NCBI GenBank assembly: GCA_015698045.1
Contig: BLAL01000178.1
Span: forward strand, 806,001-870,000
DNA length: 64,000 nt
Direction: 5' to 3'
Source of the DNA: Rhizophagus clarus
Lineage: Eukaryota > Glomeromycota > Glomeromycetes > Glomerales > Glomeraceae
In this document: in pieces, positions 1 to 11,520 of the stretch
How positions within the stretch are numbered: position 1 is the first letter of the stretch
How the letters are laid out: each line of letters opens with the position of its first letter
Translations under genes and position numbers: made by a program
Notes under the pieces: model-generated
Databases searched by the model: none
What the model was told of the DNA's origin: nothing
Seen by the model: only the letters and a program-made list of their open reading frames with translations

Positions 1-841
1 TACTTTTTTTGAACTCTCTTGAACTTCAAAATTTTTGTCTATTTTCCATAAATTATAAAATAACTAATAGTTAATCATTATTAATATTTTTAATCTTCAT
101 TAAACAATATCTTGAACATATCACATAAAACAAATTTCATATTCATTTAATCAACAAATAATAAAAACTCAAATTTTGATTGGATTTTCACAAAATCGTG
201 CACAATAGTTGTGCTACTTCATGATTTACATGGGTTAAAACTGCGATAACTGAGATATTTATATTTTTTTTTAAGTCTACTATTTTTAGATTAGTAGTAC
301 AAGTCGTGAAATTTGTATTTGAGCGAAATTTATAATTATTCGCACAGACACGTATTTTACTGTAGGATCTTTCGAATATAACATAAATTAATAAGGTTAA
401 TCTACTTTTTCATAGCTCTTTGAACCCAGGTAAAATTTACAGTCACGTGTATCCCTACTGTCATTAGGCAACACCTTCCTGCACTCAGATGTTTGAAGGC
501 AGTCTTCTGGACAATCCTTAGACATACGTGTTTAAGGCACGCTTCAGCATGCTGTTTTCCAGTATACAGTTGACTGTAAACATTATCACGTTGCTTTTGT
601 CAAAATGGATAAATAGCATTAGTTTTTTTTTAGATGTTTGAATCTGTTGTAACGAAATATCTTGCTGAAACAAAAGGCAAAGACTAGACAATTCTCAGAA
701 TTTAGAACATGCGCGATCAAACTCAAACCCTAAATTATCAGTGGTCACAATCAATGATTTTAAGAACGAATATTACAGAGTTACACAAATAAATGTAACG
801 TTCACATATATACCAAAAACAGAGCAGCGAAGATTTTATCT
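1..841. other. AT-rich flank, no gene seen
   Basis: I see no reading frame, RNA gene or clear repeat here. The DNA is AT-rich with scattered mixed-composition stretches around 420-600. It could hold the 5' flank of the decayed gene that follows. Confidence 0.5.
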
Positions 842-2870
842 ATGTTTAACTCATTATTCTCCACTGTCAAAGTGAAGCAATTCATCAAAGATCTTGAGTA
901 TCACGAAGAAGCATGGCTAAATGTCACATTCACGTATACAGCTACAGTTTTAAAGGTAAGATTTACAAGGTTCAAAACTAATATTTACAATAGATATCGA
1001 CTCATCAAAAATCTTTTAGGATCAGCAAGAAAATCAAAAGCTTATTGATCAATTACGAGAAATAGGTAATAAATGAAAACATGAGAAAATTGTTAGATTA
1101 TTAGATATAGAAGATTATCAGGAAGATCATTTGCACAAACTTCAATGCAGTTTAACTGGATAATCGGAAATCACAGCTGACAACCAGAAGGATGAGGTAT
1201 CGTCTTCATATTAAAGTTGTTCAATCAAGACCGAATAATTGCATTTTTTTTGGAATCACAGGATCACATGCGAAGATTTGGTTTGCTGTTCCTGTTTATT
1301 TGTGAAATGTACTGAAGCAGAGTCTTCCAATGGAAAACAAAATTGGCAAGAGCATGTTTTCGCACCTGAATCAGAATTGGTTTATAATTAAATCCATATT
1401 GTTTGCTATGCGGTGTAGTATGTTATCAACATATTCTGACTTATCTCTACAAGATCCAAGATCATGATGAAAATGAACTTCTCAGACAATCTGACTTATG
1501 TAGCAGACAAGAAAAAAATGTTGAGTATGATATGGAAGCAATAAGAAATCTACTAAATGAATTAGAGACGTGTTCACAGAAGATGAACAAAATTTTATTC
1601 AGTTATCAAATATACCAACATGAAACAAGAAATATCCTTTCAGAAAATAGGATAATGGACTTGAGTCTGAATCAGAATTTGTTCTTCTATATACAGAAGA
1701 AGCGGTTTATGATAAATTGATAAAAAAAATTTTTGAATCAATTGACAAGATATTTCCAGAAAAAGTCGCATGAATTTTTAACAAATTTCTTTTCAGATGT
1801 AATTGTTATCTAAATTGTCTTTTTATAAAAATATTAAATTTTTTGTCTTATCATCATCTCATTTACAGAATTTGAACGAAGATCAGTGGAAAAAGAAACT
1901 TGAAAATTTGATGGAAAGCCCAAAAGATTTTTGTCAGCAGTCCAGAGAGAATTCGAGTCAGGATAAATTTATTACGAAGTTAAACATATTCATGCATTAC
2001 CAATATTGTAAGTATTTGGGAAATGCTTCTTTTCTTTTTAGAGATATTAATATTCACTATTTTTAGTTTTGACGCCTATAAACTGATGTTAGAAAATCCA
2101 CTTAAGAATTGGAAAATGTCAAAAGATGAATATATGAATACCTTCGTTCATCCCATCTTAAAGAAATCTCTCATTTGATTTTCTGGAATCTGATATGTTC
2201 TGTAAGAATAGATTTCATCTTTTTTACTATCACATTATTATGTAACTGTAATATATCTAACTTTTAATATGCTCTGTAGAGGTAACAAGGACATTAAAAC
2301 TTTCACCTTTCGACAAATTATAATGAATCAAGATGGTAAAGCAAATCGTACAGATGGTATTGCGTATATATCGAATATTCAAAATTCGTATGAGATCTCC
2401 ACTGTTGAAGGCAGTAAACCATGTTACTAAAAGGAACAAAGAAACAAATGATTTCATTCAAATGCCAGAGCAGCGAAAGACATGATTAATTTTGCAGTAA
2501 CATAAGAGGTATTGCATAAACAGACACTACCATCATACTTTTGTATGTTCATAGTTCAAATTTTTGGATTTAATCTACGATTTTATTTCATAGACTATCT
2601 CGGTATATACGCAATCAATATAATTTAATACAATACAGGGAGAATCATAAACTAACTGCTTTTTTTTATTTTATAAAGTCCAGTATTGTATTTTTGAGAT
2701 TGAACCGTGTGAAATACCTATTGATTGGAAAAAGACCCTTCAGTTTGCCTCTTTTTACAGGGCAATTATGACATGAGCAGTAAGTCATTCATTGCTGTTT
2801 TACAAGGAATTTCTTCTTACTGATTTACATTCCATCTTGTAGTTATTAGTTGGAGAAACAGATAAAAAAT
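842..2870 (+). pseudogene. Decayed multi-exon gene of unknown function
   Basis: Several blocks on the plus strand still look protein-coding but are broken by stops and frameshifts. One block lies at 842-950. Another at about 1870-2000 reads LNEDQWKKKLENLMESPKDF. One at 2067-2178 includes the peptides LMLENPLKNWKMSKDEYMNT and FVHPILKKSLI. One at 2290-2510 includes GKANRTDGIAYISN and STVEGSKPCY. A canonical intron (GTAAGT to TTTTAG) is visible at 2008-2066. In-frame stops after GSKPCY and AVT fit CAA or CAG codons that became TAA or TAG. The blocks resemble, from memory only, a lineage-expanded family of uncharacterised proteins in Rhizophagus; I cannot name a domain. No intact start or end is identifiable. 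A hAT-like element sits just downstream at 2898. Confidence 0.5.
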
Positions 2871-2897
2871 TTCAATAATTCAGAAATAAAAGGAGAT

Positions 2898-3371
2898 TAG
2901 AGGCCTGCAAACTGAGCCTGGACCCAGATCAGCCTGGCCTGGATCTGGGTGTCAGGTCAGGTCTGGGCTGGCAAATTTTAATTAAAATAAAACCCAGGCT
3001 GGGCCAGGCTGGCAAATTTTTTTTGGGAAAACCTGGATTTTCTTAATTATGGTCAAGATCTCCTTAATTCTAGCTGAAATTAAGCTTGTCACAAATTTCT
3101 AATTTCAGATCAAACTTGAGAATTAATATTTTTTATTTCAAGTTCATATACGAGTTATTTTTTATCCAAACACTATATTTTTATTATAAAACTCTAATTT
3201 TATTTTCTATTTTCTTTATTTTTTCTTACATATATTAAAAACTAGTTCAGGTTTAGGCCGGACCTGGGTTTTAGTATTCTCATCTCAGGCTGGGCCAGGC
3301 TGGCACATGATGTACTGTTTTTAAATCTGGGCCAGGCCAGGCCTCAAAATATGGCCAAATGCAGGTCTCTA
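2898..3371. mobile_element. Non-autonomous hAT-like element, 474 bp
   Basis: The ends form inverted repeats: TAGAGGCCTGCA on the left against TAGAGACCTGCA on the reverse of the right. The flanks are 8-bp near-identical direct repeats, AAGGAGAT at 2890-2897 and AAGGAAAT at 3372-3379, one mismatch apart. An 8-bp duplication with a TAG-starting terminal repeat is typical of the hAT superfamily. Both subterminal regions (about 2905-3020 and 3245-3355) are built from repeats of a GC-rich word, CTGGGCCAGGCTGG, on an AT-rich core. No transposase is encoded. Confidence 0.8.
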
Positions 3372-3379
3372 AAGGAAAT

Positions 3380-5241
3380 CCCTTTTAAGCAACTACCATA
3401 ATATTCGAAAAGTGTTAAAACTTTCGCATAATAAAACTTGGGATGGAAAAAAAAGGATATAACAATGACTAAGCTCATTTGAATGATATTAATTTATCAT
3501 TTCATAGGAAAATTCGCAGTCCTCTTTGTACTAATAAATCAATCATTAATGTAAAATTATGCTTTATAATAAGACTGACTAAGATTTGATATGTACTTTT
3601 TATTTACAATCAATAAAACAAAGCAAAGTATATTCACATGATAATATTCCGCATAGTATGGCTGTGGGATTGAGGGATCGTATTTGCATCCCAATAAATG
3701 CCGATATAATATTTGGAAAAATTATTGCTGAGATGATTGCCGTGTGATGTAATAAAAAATTAACCATAACATCTAGTAGACAAACTTTCTCACAGATACT
3801 TGTGTAATAATAATAAAAAAGATCTCAAAGGGCTAGGGGCATGTTCCCATATGGTTAGCAATCAAAGCTTTTTATTATGTATCCATCGATCTGATTTCCG
3901 TGATGCAACTGATGCATCATAAAGATTTAATTTAAATTTGATTCTTGGACCTTTAAAAATCATAAAAAGAAGGGGAGATCATTAAATCCTTTTATCTGCT
4001 TTGTGCAATCAATCAATGAGTCTATTCCAAAAAGTAATAATAAGATACAATGATTTATTTCTCAGCTTGATGCTAGAAGAACATCATCATGATGTTAATT
4101 ATTTTTTCTGGCTTTATAGATGTACAAAGTTAAAGTTGAATATATTACTATTCTTGATTATTTTAACACATTTGATCGCTGAGAAAATTAACGTGCTTTA
4201 TTGGCGCAGTGTTAATTTTTGGCTTTGCAAATTTCACCTGATTTTAATCACATGCCACAAGATCTGTTACGATAAAAAGATCGAAATATCTTCTTAACAC
4301 ATTAAGCACCAAATTTCATGAATATAAGGCAGAATTTCTGCTGTGAAATGAATCGTAGTGGTACTTATTTTTTTTACCTCAGTTGCTAATTCCCAATTTA
4401 TGTTATAGTATTGAAATTATTTAAAGTTCTTTCGCAGAGTTTAATACTTTATATGATCCTTGTGGGATTATCTATTTCAAAAATCTAGTGTAAAAAGATT
4501 GTAGGGATGAGAAACTTGTAATTAGTAATAATAGTGATTGACTAAAGCAGTATGCAGAGAAGAAACATAAAATACATTTAATATAAAATAATCAAATTGC
4601 TAATCATCTTTTATAAAATGAATTGTTATTGCTAAAATACCTAATGAACTAATTATTATTTATATATTTATTATTAATGAAATCTTAGAATTTGAAAGTT
4701 GAAGATAGTTTTTTATTTGAGTTTGTGCATTTTCAAACTTTTTTATTATTATATTTTCTATTGTATATTATGATGGAATTTTGTATTTTAGTTAAATAAA
4801 AGTTATAAATTTTTTAAAATTTTGATTTTCAACTATTGTAAATGATTATTGATAGGTAATAATCTAATTAATAAAAAGCTTATATTTTTCATTTTATACT
4901 TCAGTTATCCAGAGTTTTGATGAACTAGTTTCATCTTATCCTAAATATTATATATATTAAGATGTTTTGATTTTAAATAATATTCAAGAATTGTAATAGA
5001 ATTGTTTGCAAAAAAATATCCTTTACAAATATGACATAAAATAAAAATCTCAGTTTTACCATCTTTCTTTTTAATTATCTTTCTTTCAAAATATTTTCAA
5101 ACCTGAGTATGTTTTAGTTTTTTAATTAATCTAGTACCAAAAGTTTCTGTTTCAGTTTTATTAGTAATTTCAATTACTGCTTTAGCTATTTCTGCCATTG
5201 TTTTATCATTATTTTTTTCTTCATAGTTCTCATCCTTATAA
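3380..5241. other. Gene-free AT-rich DNA
   Basis: The longest frame (4001-4297, 98 codons) is rich in Leu, Ile, Phe and Tyr, lacks splice context and resembles no family I recognise. I treat it as chance. No inverted repeats or RNA genes were noticed. Confidence 0.5.
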
Positions 5242-5589
5242 TTAATAAAAATTTGTTTTTTTTTTTTTTTTTTTTTTTTTTTAGTCAAAAGAAATGCTTT
5301 TATTCAGTGAAAAAAGATAGAAAAGAGTACAAAAGATCAATAAAACCAAGCCTACCCATTCCGCCTTTAAGGATCACAGATATACCTTATGACTACTATA
5401 CCCTTAGCTTATTCTCATTAATGTAATAGGAAATCTAGTTATAGAATTATTCAAGAAATAAGGGGAAAAAGAAAAAAAAAATAAAATAAAAATTCTACGA
5501 TCTAATAAAATAAAAACATCACGCAAAGCGAATGCTAAACATGACAAAAAATTAGTATGGAATCTTCTATCTATTCCTCCTAACTAAAC

Positions 5590-8492
5590 TAAGCATAATG
5601 TTCTAATAATGCCTTCAGCCCTGCGATTAAATGTTTAACATCTGGCTTTTTAGACTGGTCGTTTCTTGATTGATCGATCTTCTTGGTAGAGTGACCAGAT
5701 TTAGGAGTTTTAGTGTGATTGTTATTGCAGTTGTTAGTATTAAAACCTGTAAAAGAAAAGTTAGACCCATTGGATGTCCTTAAGGACTTGTTTGTATTGC
5801 CAATTCGAGTAGATTTATGTAAGTTCTTGAAGTTGGAGGTGGAATAGTGGTACCAAGAGATTCAAACGTTATTCCAAAACTGAGGGTTATTAATACATGT
5901 AAAAACATGATCCCAAGTATCAAAGTAACCTATCAGTTTCCTAGAGCCATCAACTTCTTTAATTAATTTAAAAGATTTGATCCCATTAACCAATAAAAAC
6001 TGGTGAGGGCGTCCATTTGGAAATAAGGAAGTGTCTGTCATATCATCTGGAATATTATATATGACAGCTTAGAACTTTTCTCATTGTTTCCTTTCTGAAA
6101 GGTTCCAGGAAGCAGGGAACTATCGCACAGGGATTCCTTCCAAGTTAACAGTCCAGTCCCCTCCATTGTAACATTTCAAGCACTCGTGGTCAGGAATTAG
6201 TCTAACCCTCGCAGATAAGTACTTTTTGTGCACCCTTGTGCTGACTGATACGATCTTACCCCATCATCCTAAATTGGCCAATAGAGTATAGTTATCCCAT
6301 TTGGCCAGAATATCGTAGACTACAAGATCCAATAATTGTGCTTGTTCCTGATCTTGAGAAACATATCTAGTGATGATAACATTTCTATTCTTTAATATAT
6401 TGTCTGTCTCTTTCTATTTTAATTTTTTTCCATTGTCTACAGGCGTTGATTGTGGTTTGAAATCTCGCTTCAACTGCTGCTTATAGGGTGTAGAAAGAGG
6501 AGAAAGTAAACTTTGATTAAAAGTAACCGTTCTTGAACCAGAAGGTTTAGAGGGTGTATATTTAGGAGATTCTGTGCTAAAAGTGGGCACTACTTGTTCA
6601 TCCAGTTCAGAAGGAGTTTGTAATTACAACTTTTATTTCTCCTTACAGGCTTTCTTTTTAGCACTCCTTTTCTGAGATTTGGTTAAGAGCGTGACAGATA
6701 TAGGTGTGATATTGCGCAGGGGTGTGGCGAGGATCTGATAATATAGTTATTGAATATGATATAACCTCCGATGTTGTATAGTATTGTAAGTATAGTACTA
6801 ATTATACTCAGTATAGATAAGATGCATGTTATACTAACTATACTTCGGACTTTTTAATGGTGGATTATTTGAGATCAATAAATTTTACCAATCATTTTTT
6901 TCTTTTTATTAATCAAATTTTTTATTTTTAAATTTTTTATTTTAATATTTTTTATTAGTTATTTAGACTGAAAATTTCTTTTAATTATTTTTTTTTTGTT
7001 TTTTTCTTAATAAAAGAAATTTTATTTTTTAAGCAGCTGGAAATTTATTTATTTTTTTTTATTTATTTTTTTTTTTATATTAAAAAATGGCTTTCTTTTT
7101 TAAAGAAAAGTTTTAATTACTACACGATTATATGAAACCATGCTCTCATTAATTAGGTGAAAGTTAGCGTAAAGAGCAGGATTTAAGGAACATTAGTGAA
7201 ATTTTACTAACATTTCTTTTGATATCTTGGATATTGGACTTCAGAACTCAAAATCAATGAAAGATAGAAATTAAGGAGTAGGATTTAGGGAATATTACTA
7301 AATTTTATTAGCATTTCATTTATTTTTTTTTTATTTGTAAGTATCTATCTAAATATTTAGACATAAATTTTGGTTTTAGATTTTGGAATAGAAAGTAAAT
7401 GTTGTGAATTGAGAGTTAGAAACGTTAATAGAACCATTATTGACTTTATTCATTTTTTTAACTGTAGTTACTAGGTACCTCCTATCTGAAGTCCAAAATC
7501 AAGGGTAACATTACTTGAAAAATTTTGCTTTTTAGAGAATATAGACGTGACCAATATGTTCTCCAAAATTATTAGATGGTAAATTTATGAAGTTAATCGA
7601 AAATTTTTAATTTTAGTGTTTATTTTATAGGTAGTAAAATTACTAAAGCTGAATTTATTATTTTATTATATTGACTATTTTTGATATTTTAAATATTGAC
7701 AATTTATCACTTTTTTTCTAATATTGAATTTTTTTTTTTTACTTAAAAATGCATAAATAAATAATAAATGTAGTTAGAATAATTTTTTAAAAAATTTTTT
7801 TATTGAATGTGCAAAGTCTATCGAACAATCTAATAGCAACTTCATTGATTATGTATATTAAATTATAAAGTATAACAGTATAGTTAGTACAATATTAAAA
7901 ATTTCTATACTCAGAGTATAGTTAATTTGCAACTATACTGTATAGAAAAAAAGATATATAGTATAGAAAAATACTATACTGTATAGATTTTCATCAACTA
8001 TACTATACAACATCAGAAGTTATTTCATACTCAATATCTATTAATCGCGAGGATCTCGTCCTCCAATGATTCTATCATATTTGTATCAAAGACATTGAAA
8101 TTCATCGACGTGTCTGATTGATGCATAGGATTTCCTAGATTTCTCATATCAGGAGATTGTTTGTCTGCAAACTCCATCATTCGGCAAATTTTGGAATTCA
8201 TGAGAAAAATTTCCTGGTTTTCGTCGTCCAAGAGAAAGAGATTGAGAAAAGTAGCTAAAAGTTCAGCTATAATAGGAACACAGCTATTTTTCAGTAATAG
8301 CTGAAGGGTCTGTGGTTCTTAGTGAGCTAAAGATATTATCTGGGTTTCTTTTGATGAGTCCTGAGAAAAAATCTACTATAACATTGTAAAAACGGTTAGA
8401 AGGTATACTCTTTAAAGCAGAAATAAGGGTAACTTAGGTTGTAGAAGACGTTGATGCTGTTTTTGGAGCGGGTTTTGTTAGCAAAAATCCTT
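5590..8492 (-). pseudogene. Decayed ORF1-like protein of retroposon copy C
   Basis: The frame starts at an ATG at 8492 (MKKGFLLTKPAPKTASTSS) and passes a stop and a frameshift near 8290. It then runs through DDENQEIFLMNSKICRMMEF and reaches ESLEDEIL, where the Mutator-like element sits. It resumes at 6736 with LATPLRNITPISVTLLTKSQ. Further on are a basic segment and the conserved block LLDLVVYDILAKWDNY (about 6310), homologous to copies A and B. The central part looks like the RNA-binding (RRM-like) region of LINE ORF1 proteins; that is inference from pattern. Premature stops at 6264-6266, 6120-6122, 6081-6083 and 6069-6071 align with Arg, Trp, Arg and Gln codons. Confidence 0.75.
6737..8046. 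mobile_element. Mutator-like (MULE) non-autonomous element, 1,310 bp
   Basis: The ends form inverted repeats of about 50 bp: the left begins GATAATATAGTTATTGAATA, the reversed right begins GATTAATAGATATTGAGTAT, and both continue to GATGTTGTATAGTA. Identical 10-bp direct repeats GCGAGGATCT flank it at 6727-6736 and 8047-8056. A 9-11 bp duplication with long terminal repeats is the hallmark of Mutator-like elements. The interior is A/T homopolymer-rich with no transposase. Subterminal parts (6770-6850 and 7870-8010) are dense in TATAGTAT-like words. It interrupts retroposon copy C; removing it plus one duplication copy restores the reading frame across the junction. Confidence 0.85.
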
Positions 8493-8887
8493 TCTTCATA
8501 ATAAAATAAAAATTTTTTTTTCTCTGTGAAAATTTGATTTACAGATCTGCAGAAAAGAGTTCCAATCGCTCTTAATAAAAATTTGTTCTTTTACAAAAAA
8601 GTTATATGAAAATATATTATAATTCTCTTATTCTTACTTTTTAGCTATAATTCAAAAAAAAATGATGGAAAAAAAATGTTTTGTAAAATAAAAAAATATT
8701 TTTAAAAATAGTAATGGAAAAAAAATGCAGAATAAAAAAAAATTTTAACAAAAAATGGTAATAGAAAAATATTCAATTATTATGCAAAATTGACTAGTTT
8801 TGTTATATTTAACTCATAATTAACTAAAAAACCATAATTATCAATCATTTATTTAAACTGAATACTTTCATTAATTCATAGAAAATG

Positions 8888-9055
8888 ATCATATGGAATC
8901 TTTGCAATAGAAAGATATGAAATTTAAAAAAAAATAAAAATTTAATTAATATTAAATTTACACTTATTTTAATATAAAAAATATAATTAGCATATAAAGT
9001 AAATTTAAAATTTTTTTGAATTTCATACCTTTCTATTGCAAAGATTCCATATGAT
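8888..9055. mobile_element. 168-bp palindromic miniature element
   Basis: The two ends are inverted copies of a ~37-bp sequence starting ATCATATGGAATCTTTGCAA, nearly identical over that length. The core is AT-only. I could not settle a target duplication: flanking AATG and TATC do not match. It is a MITE of unassigned superfamily. Confidence 0.65.
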
Positions 9056-9289
9056 TATCACTAACACAATAATAGTAAATGCATAAAATAAAAACTGTCA
9101 TCATATCATATGATATTATAAAATGATTTCAAATTTAATATAATCAAATGATTTATAATAGTAAAACATCTTATAATTTATTTAATTATAAAACAAGATT
9201 ATTTTTAATAAACTTTACAGAAACCTTGAAATTTTAGGTGATGTTGATTTAATATAAATATAATATAATATTTAGGTCGTAGCAGTATC

Positions 9290-9890
9290 GATGTTGGAGA
9301 TGATATTTTTACAATATTGATAGTATGTCATCACAATATCATTACAACATATTGCGATGATATCGTAACAATATCTTTGTAAAGAAATATCCTATTATCG
9401 TTATTTCAATATTGCTACTATGATGATGATTTTCAAAAAAAATTGTCACGATATCACCACAATTATTGAATGATCATTTCAATATTGCTACTATGATAAT
9501 GATTTTCAACAATATTGATTTTGCATTGTCACAATATCTTCACAATTATTGTGACGATATCGTAATAATATTTTCACAAAAGGAATATCCTATTATCATC
9601 ATTTCGTTATTGCTACTATAATAATGATTTTTAAAAAAATTAATTTTTTTAATGATATTGATTTTGTGTTATTACGATATCACCACAATTATTGCGACAG
9701 TATCGAATGATATCTTCACAAAGAAATATCCTATTGTCATCATTTCAGTATTGCTACTATAACGATAATTTTTCAATAATATTTTAATGATATTGATTTT
9801 GCATCGTCATGATATTGCCACAAGTCATCATTTTGAAATTGCTACTATGACATTACAATGCTTTCGTCATATAATATACATGGTTTTAGT
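9290..9890. repeat. Degenerate tandem array, left arm of the composite
   Basis: The phrase TTGCTACTATGATAATGATT recurs, with variation, near 9411, 9486, 9609, 9751 and 9839. Between copies are ATCACCACAATTATTG and GATATCGTAACAATAT blocks. Spacing varies from about 75 to 140 bp, so the unit has decayed or expanded unevenly. Confidence 0.65.
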
Positions 9891-10149
9891 CTCGATCAGA
9901 TAATTTTTTTTTAAAAATATTTATAAACGATCTAATTGCATTTATTAAAAAACTGATATACCATATATTTATTTCATATTTCTATTAGTAAATAAACTAA
10001 GTATTTCTTTTTGAATTATTAAATATTTATCATTAGAAAATTTAGTCACAAATAAGAACATATGATAATAATAATAATTAGTTTTCAGAATATAGAATCG
10101 CGCATAAATGCATATTTATTAAAAAAACTTTTGTCTTTGACCGGTTCAT

Positions 10150-10490
10150 CCAAAGGTTTAGTAACAAAAAAGATAAAATAAAAAAAGAAACATTAGTTAT
10201 GTTTCTTCAATATATTAAAAAATCCCTCCTCTCAGCATTACAATAATTCCAAATCAGAATTCGTCCAAAATCTGGCAACCTAAAAAAAAAAAAGAAACGT
10301 TTAGTAACGTTTCTTAGAAAATATAATAAAAAACACGCTTTCCAACACCTTTTTTACCTAAATTCAAAGTTCAAGTTCGTAATTTTTGTCTGACAACCTA
10401 AAAAAAAAGAAAGAAATGGTAGTTTCTTAAAGAAAAGAATATACAAAAAATCCCCTCTCCTCTTACCTTAATTTTAAATTCCGGTTTTAA
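10150..10490 (-). repeat. Three intron-like repeat units, minus orientation
   Basis: Three units of about 107-119 bp each contain a palindrome (10187-10205, 10294-10313 and 10413-10426), with core GAAACGTTTAGTAACGTTTC in the best copy. On the minus strand each palindrome is followed by a long T run ending in TTTAG and then GGTTG, a perfect splice-acceptor shape. The segment after it is exon-like until a GTAAAA donor-like site in the middle unit. These resemble the plus-strand units at 11521-12780 in reverse. Confidence 0.55.
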
Positions 10491-11520
10491 CATTTTGGTA
10501 TTCATAATTCATGTATTCTTTTTAATAACGAAATAAATAAAATAATTTTTTTTATAGAAAAAAATGAAAAAAAGTTTTTTTTTAAAAAAATAAAAAATAA
10601 AAAAATAAAGTTTTTAAATGAAAAAAAAACAGTTTAAAAAATCGAAAAAAAAATTTTTTTTTTTAAAAAAAAAAGTGAATGAATTCGGCTTAAAAAAAGT
10701 TATCTTTTTAAAAATGATCAATGAACCAAATATTTTTTAATGCAAAAGTATCAATATATAGAACCTTAAACTTTTAAAAAAAAATAAGAAAAATTCGTTC
10801 AAATTTTTCTTGATACTGTAGATTTTAATTAAATCATTAAAAATTGTGCATTATTAATTTCGATATGCTTATTTTTCTACTTGTTCAGCATTTTGGAAAA
10901 TCATTAAACCAGCGGGCATTATAGGGTCTAATTTTCCGCTGAATACTCTTTTCATTGGAAAGACCTCCGCTATACTCAAAAATGGTACTTCTTGGTAAAA
11001 GTTGAGTTTTTGATTTCATTTTTTCGTAAATTATATCCCTAGCAAAAATTTTTACTTTCAATTTTGAACCATAAGGAGAATTACTCTACACTTTTTCTGT
11101 AGCCAGCCGGCTGCCATAACAGTATTGATAATCATTAATCGTATTGATAATCATCGCAATTTGATCAGTTAAATTTCCACTTGCTCTTCCTTTTCTCTTA
11201 ACCTGTTCGTTCCTTTCTCTTTTCTTTTACTCTTTATTTTCTCTCCATTTCTCTTTCTTTCGTTCTTCCTTCATTTCTTCATTCTTTCACCTCATTCTTT
11301 CACTTGTTCTTTCCTTCTTACTCATCCCTTTTGTATTTTCAATTCTCAAAAAAAATTTTTCAACTTTTTATGAAATATACATATATATCAATTTTTTCTT
11401 TTTTTTAAATGACATCTTTCAATTTTCTGGTTGTGACATTTCATAATAAGTTATCTATTTTTTTTTTTCTTTATTTTATTTTAACGAGCATTTTTTAACA
11501 GTTTATTTCTTTTCTTTTTT

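Larger units (their letters stand above)
5256..8571 (-). mobile_element. ORF1-like retroposon, copy C (interrupted)
   Basis: This is a poly(A)-tailed retroposon on the minus strand. The tail is the T run at 5256-5281. It is preceded, in minus orientation, by an AATAAA signal about 17 nt upstream. The flanking target duplication is TTAATAAAAATTTG, at 5242-5255 and 8572-8585; two further T are shared with the tail. Removing the nested Mutator-like element and one copy of its duplication (6737-8056) leaves 1,996 bp, nearly the size of copies A and B. The 5' end (8571 downward) aligns closely with the 5' end of copy B: both have ACTCTTTTCTG-like and GATCTGTAAAYCAAATTTTC blocks. No reverse transcriptase is present, so the element needs a partner in trans. 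Confidence 0.85.

Noticed and set aside
4001..4297. 98-codon plus-strand frame
   Set aside because: Composition is typical of chance frames in AT-rich DNA and no family or splice context is seen.
5097..5288. 63-codon minus-strand frame starting with a Lys run
   Set aside because: It reads from the poly(A) tail of retroposon copy C into flanking AT-rich DNA.
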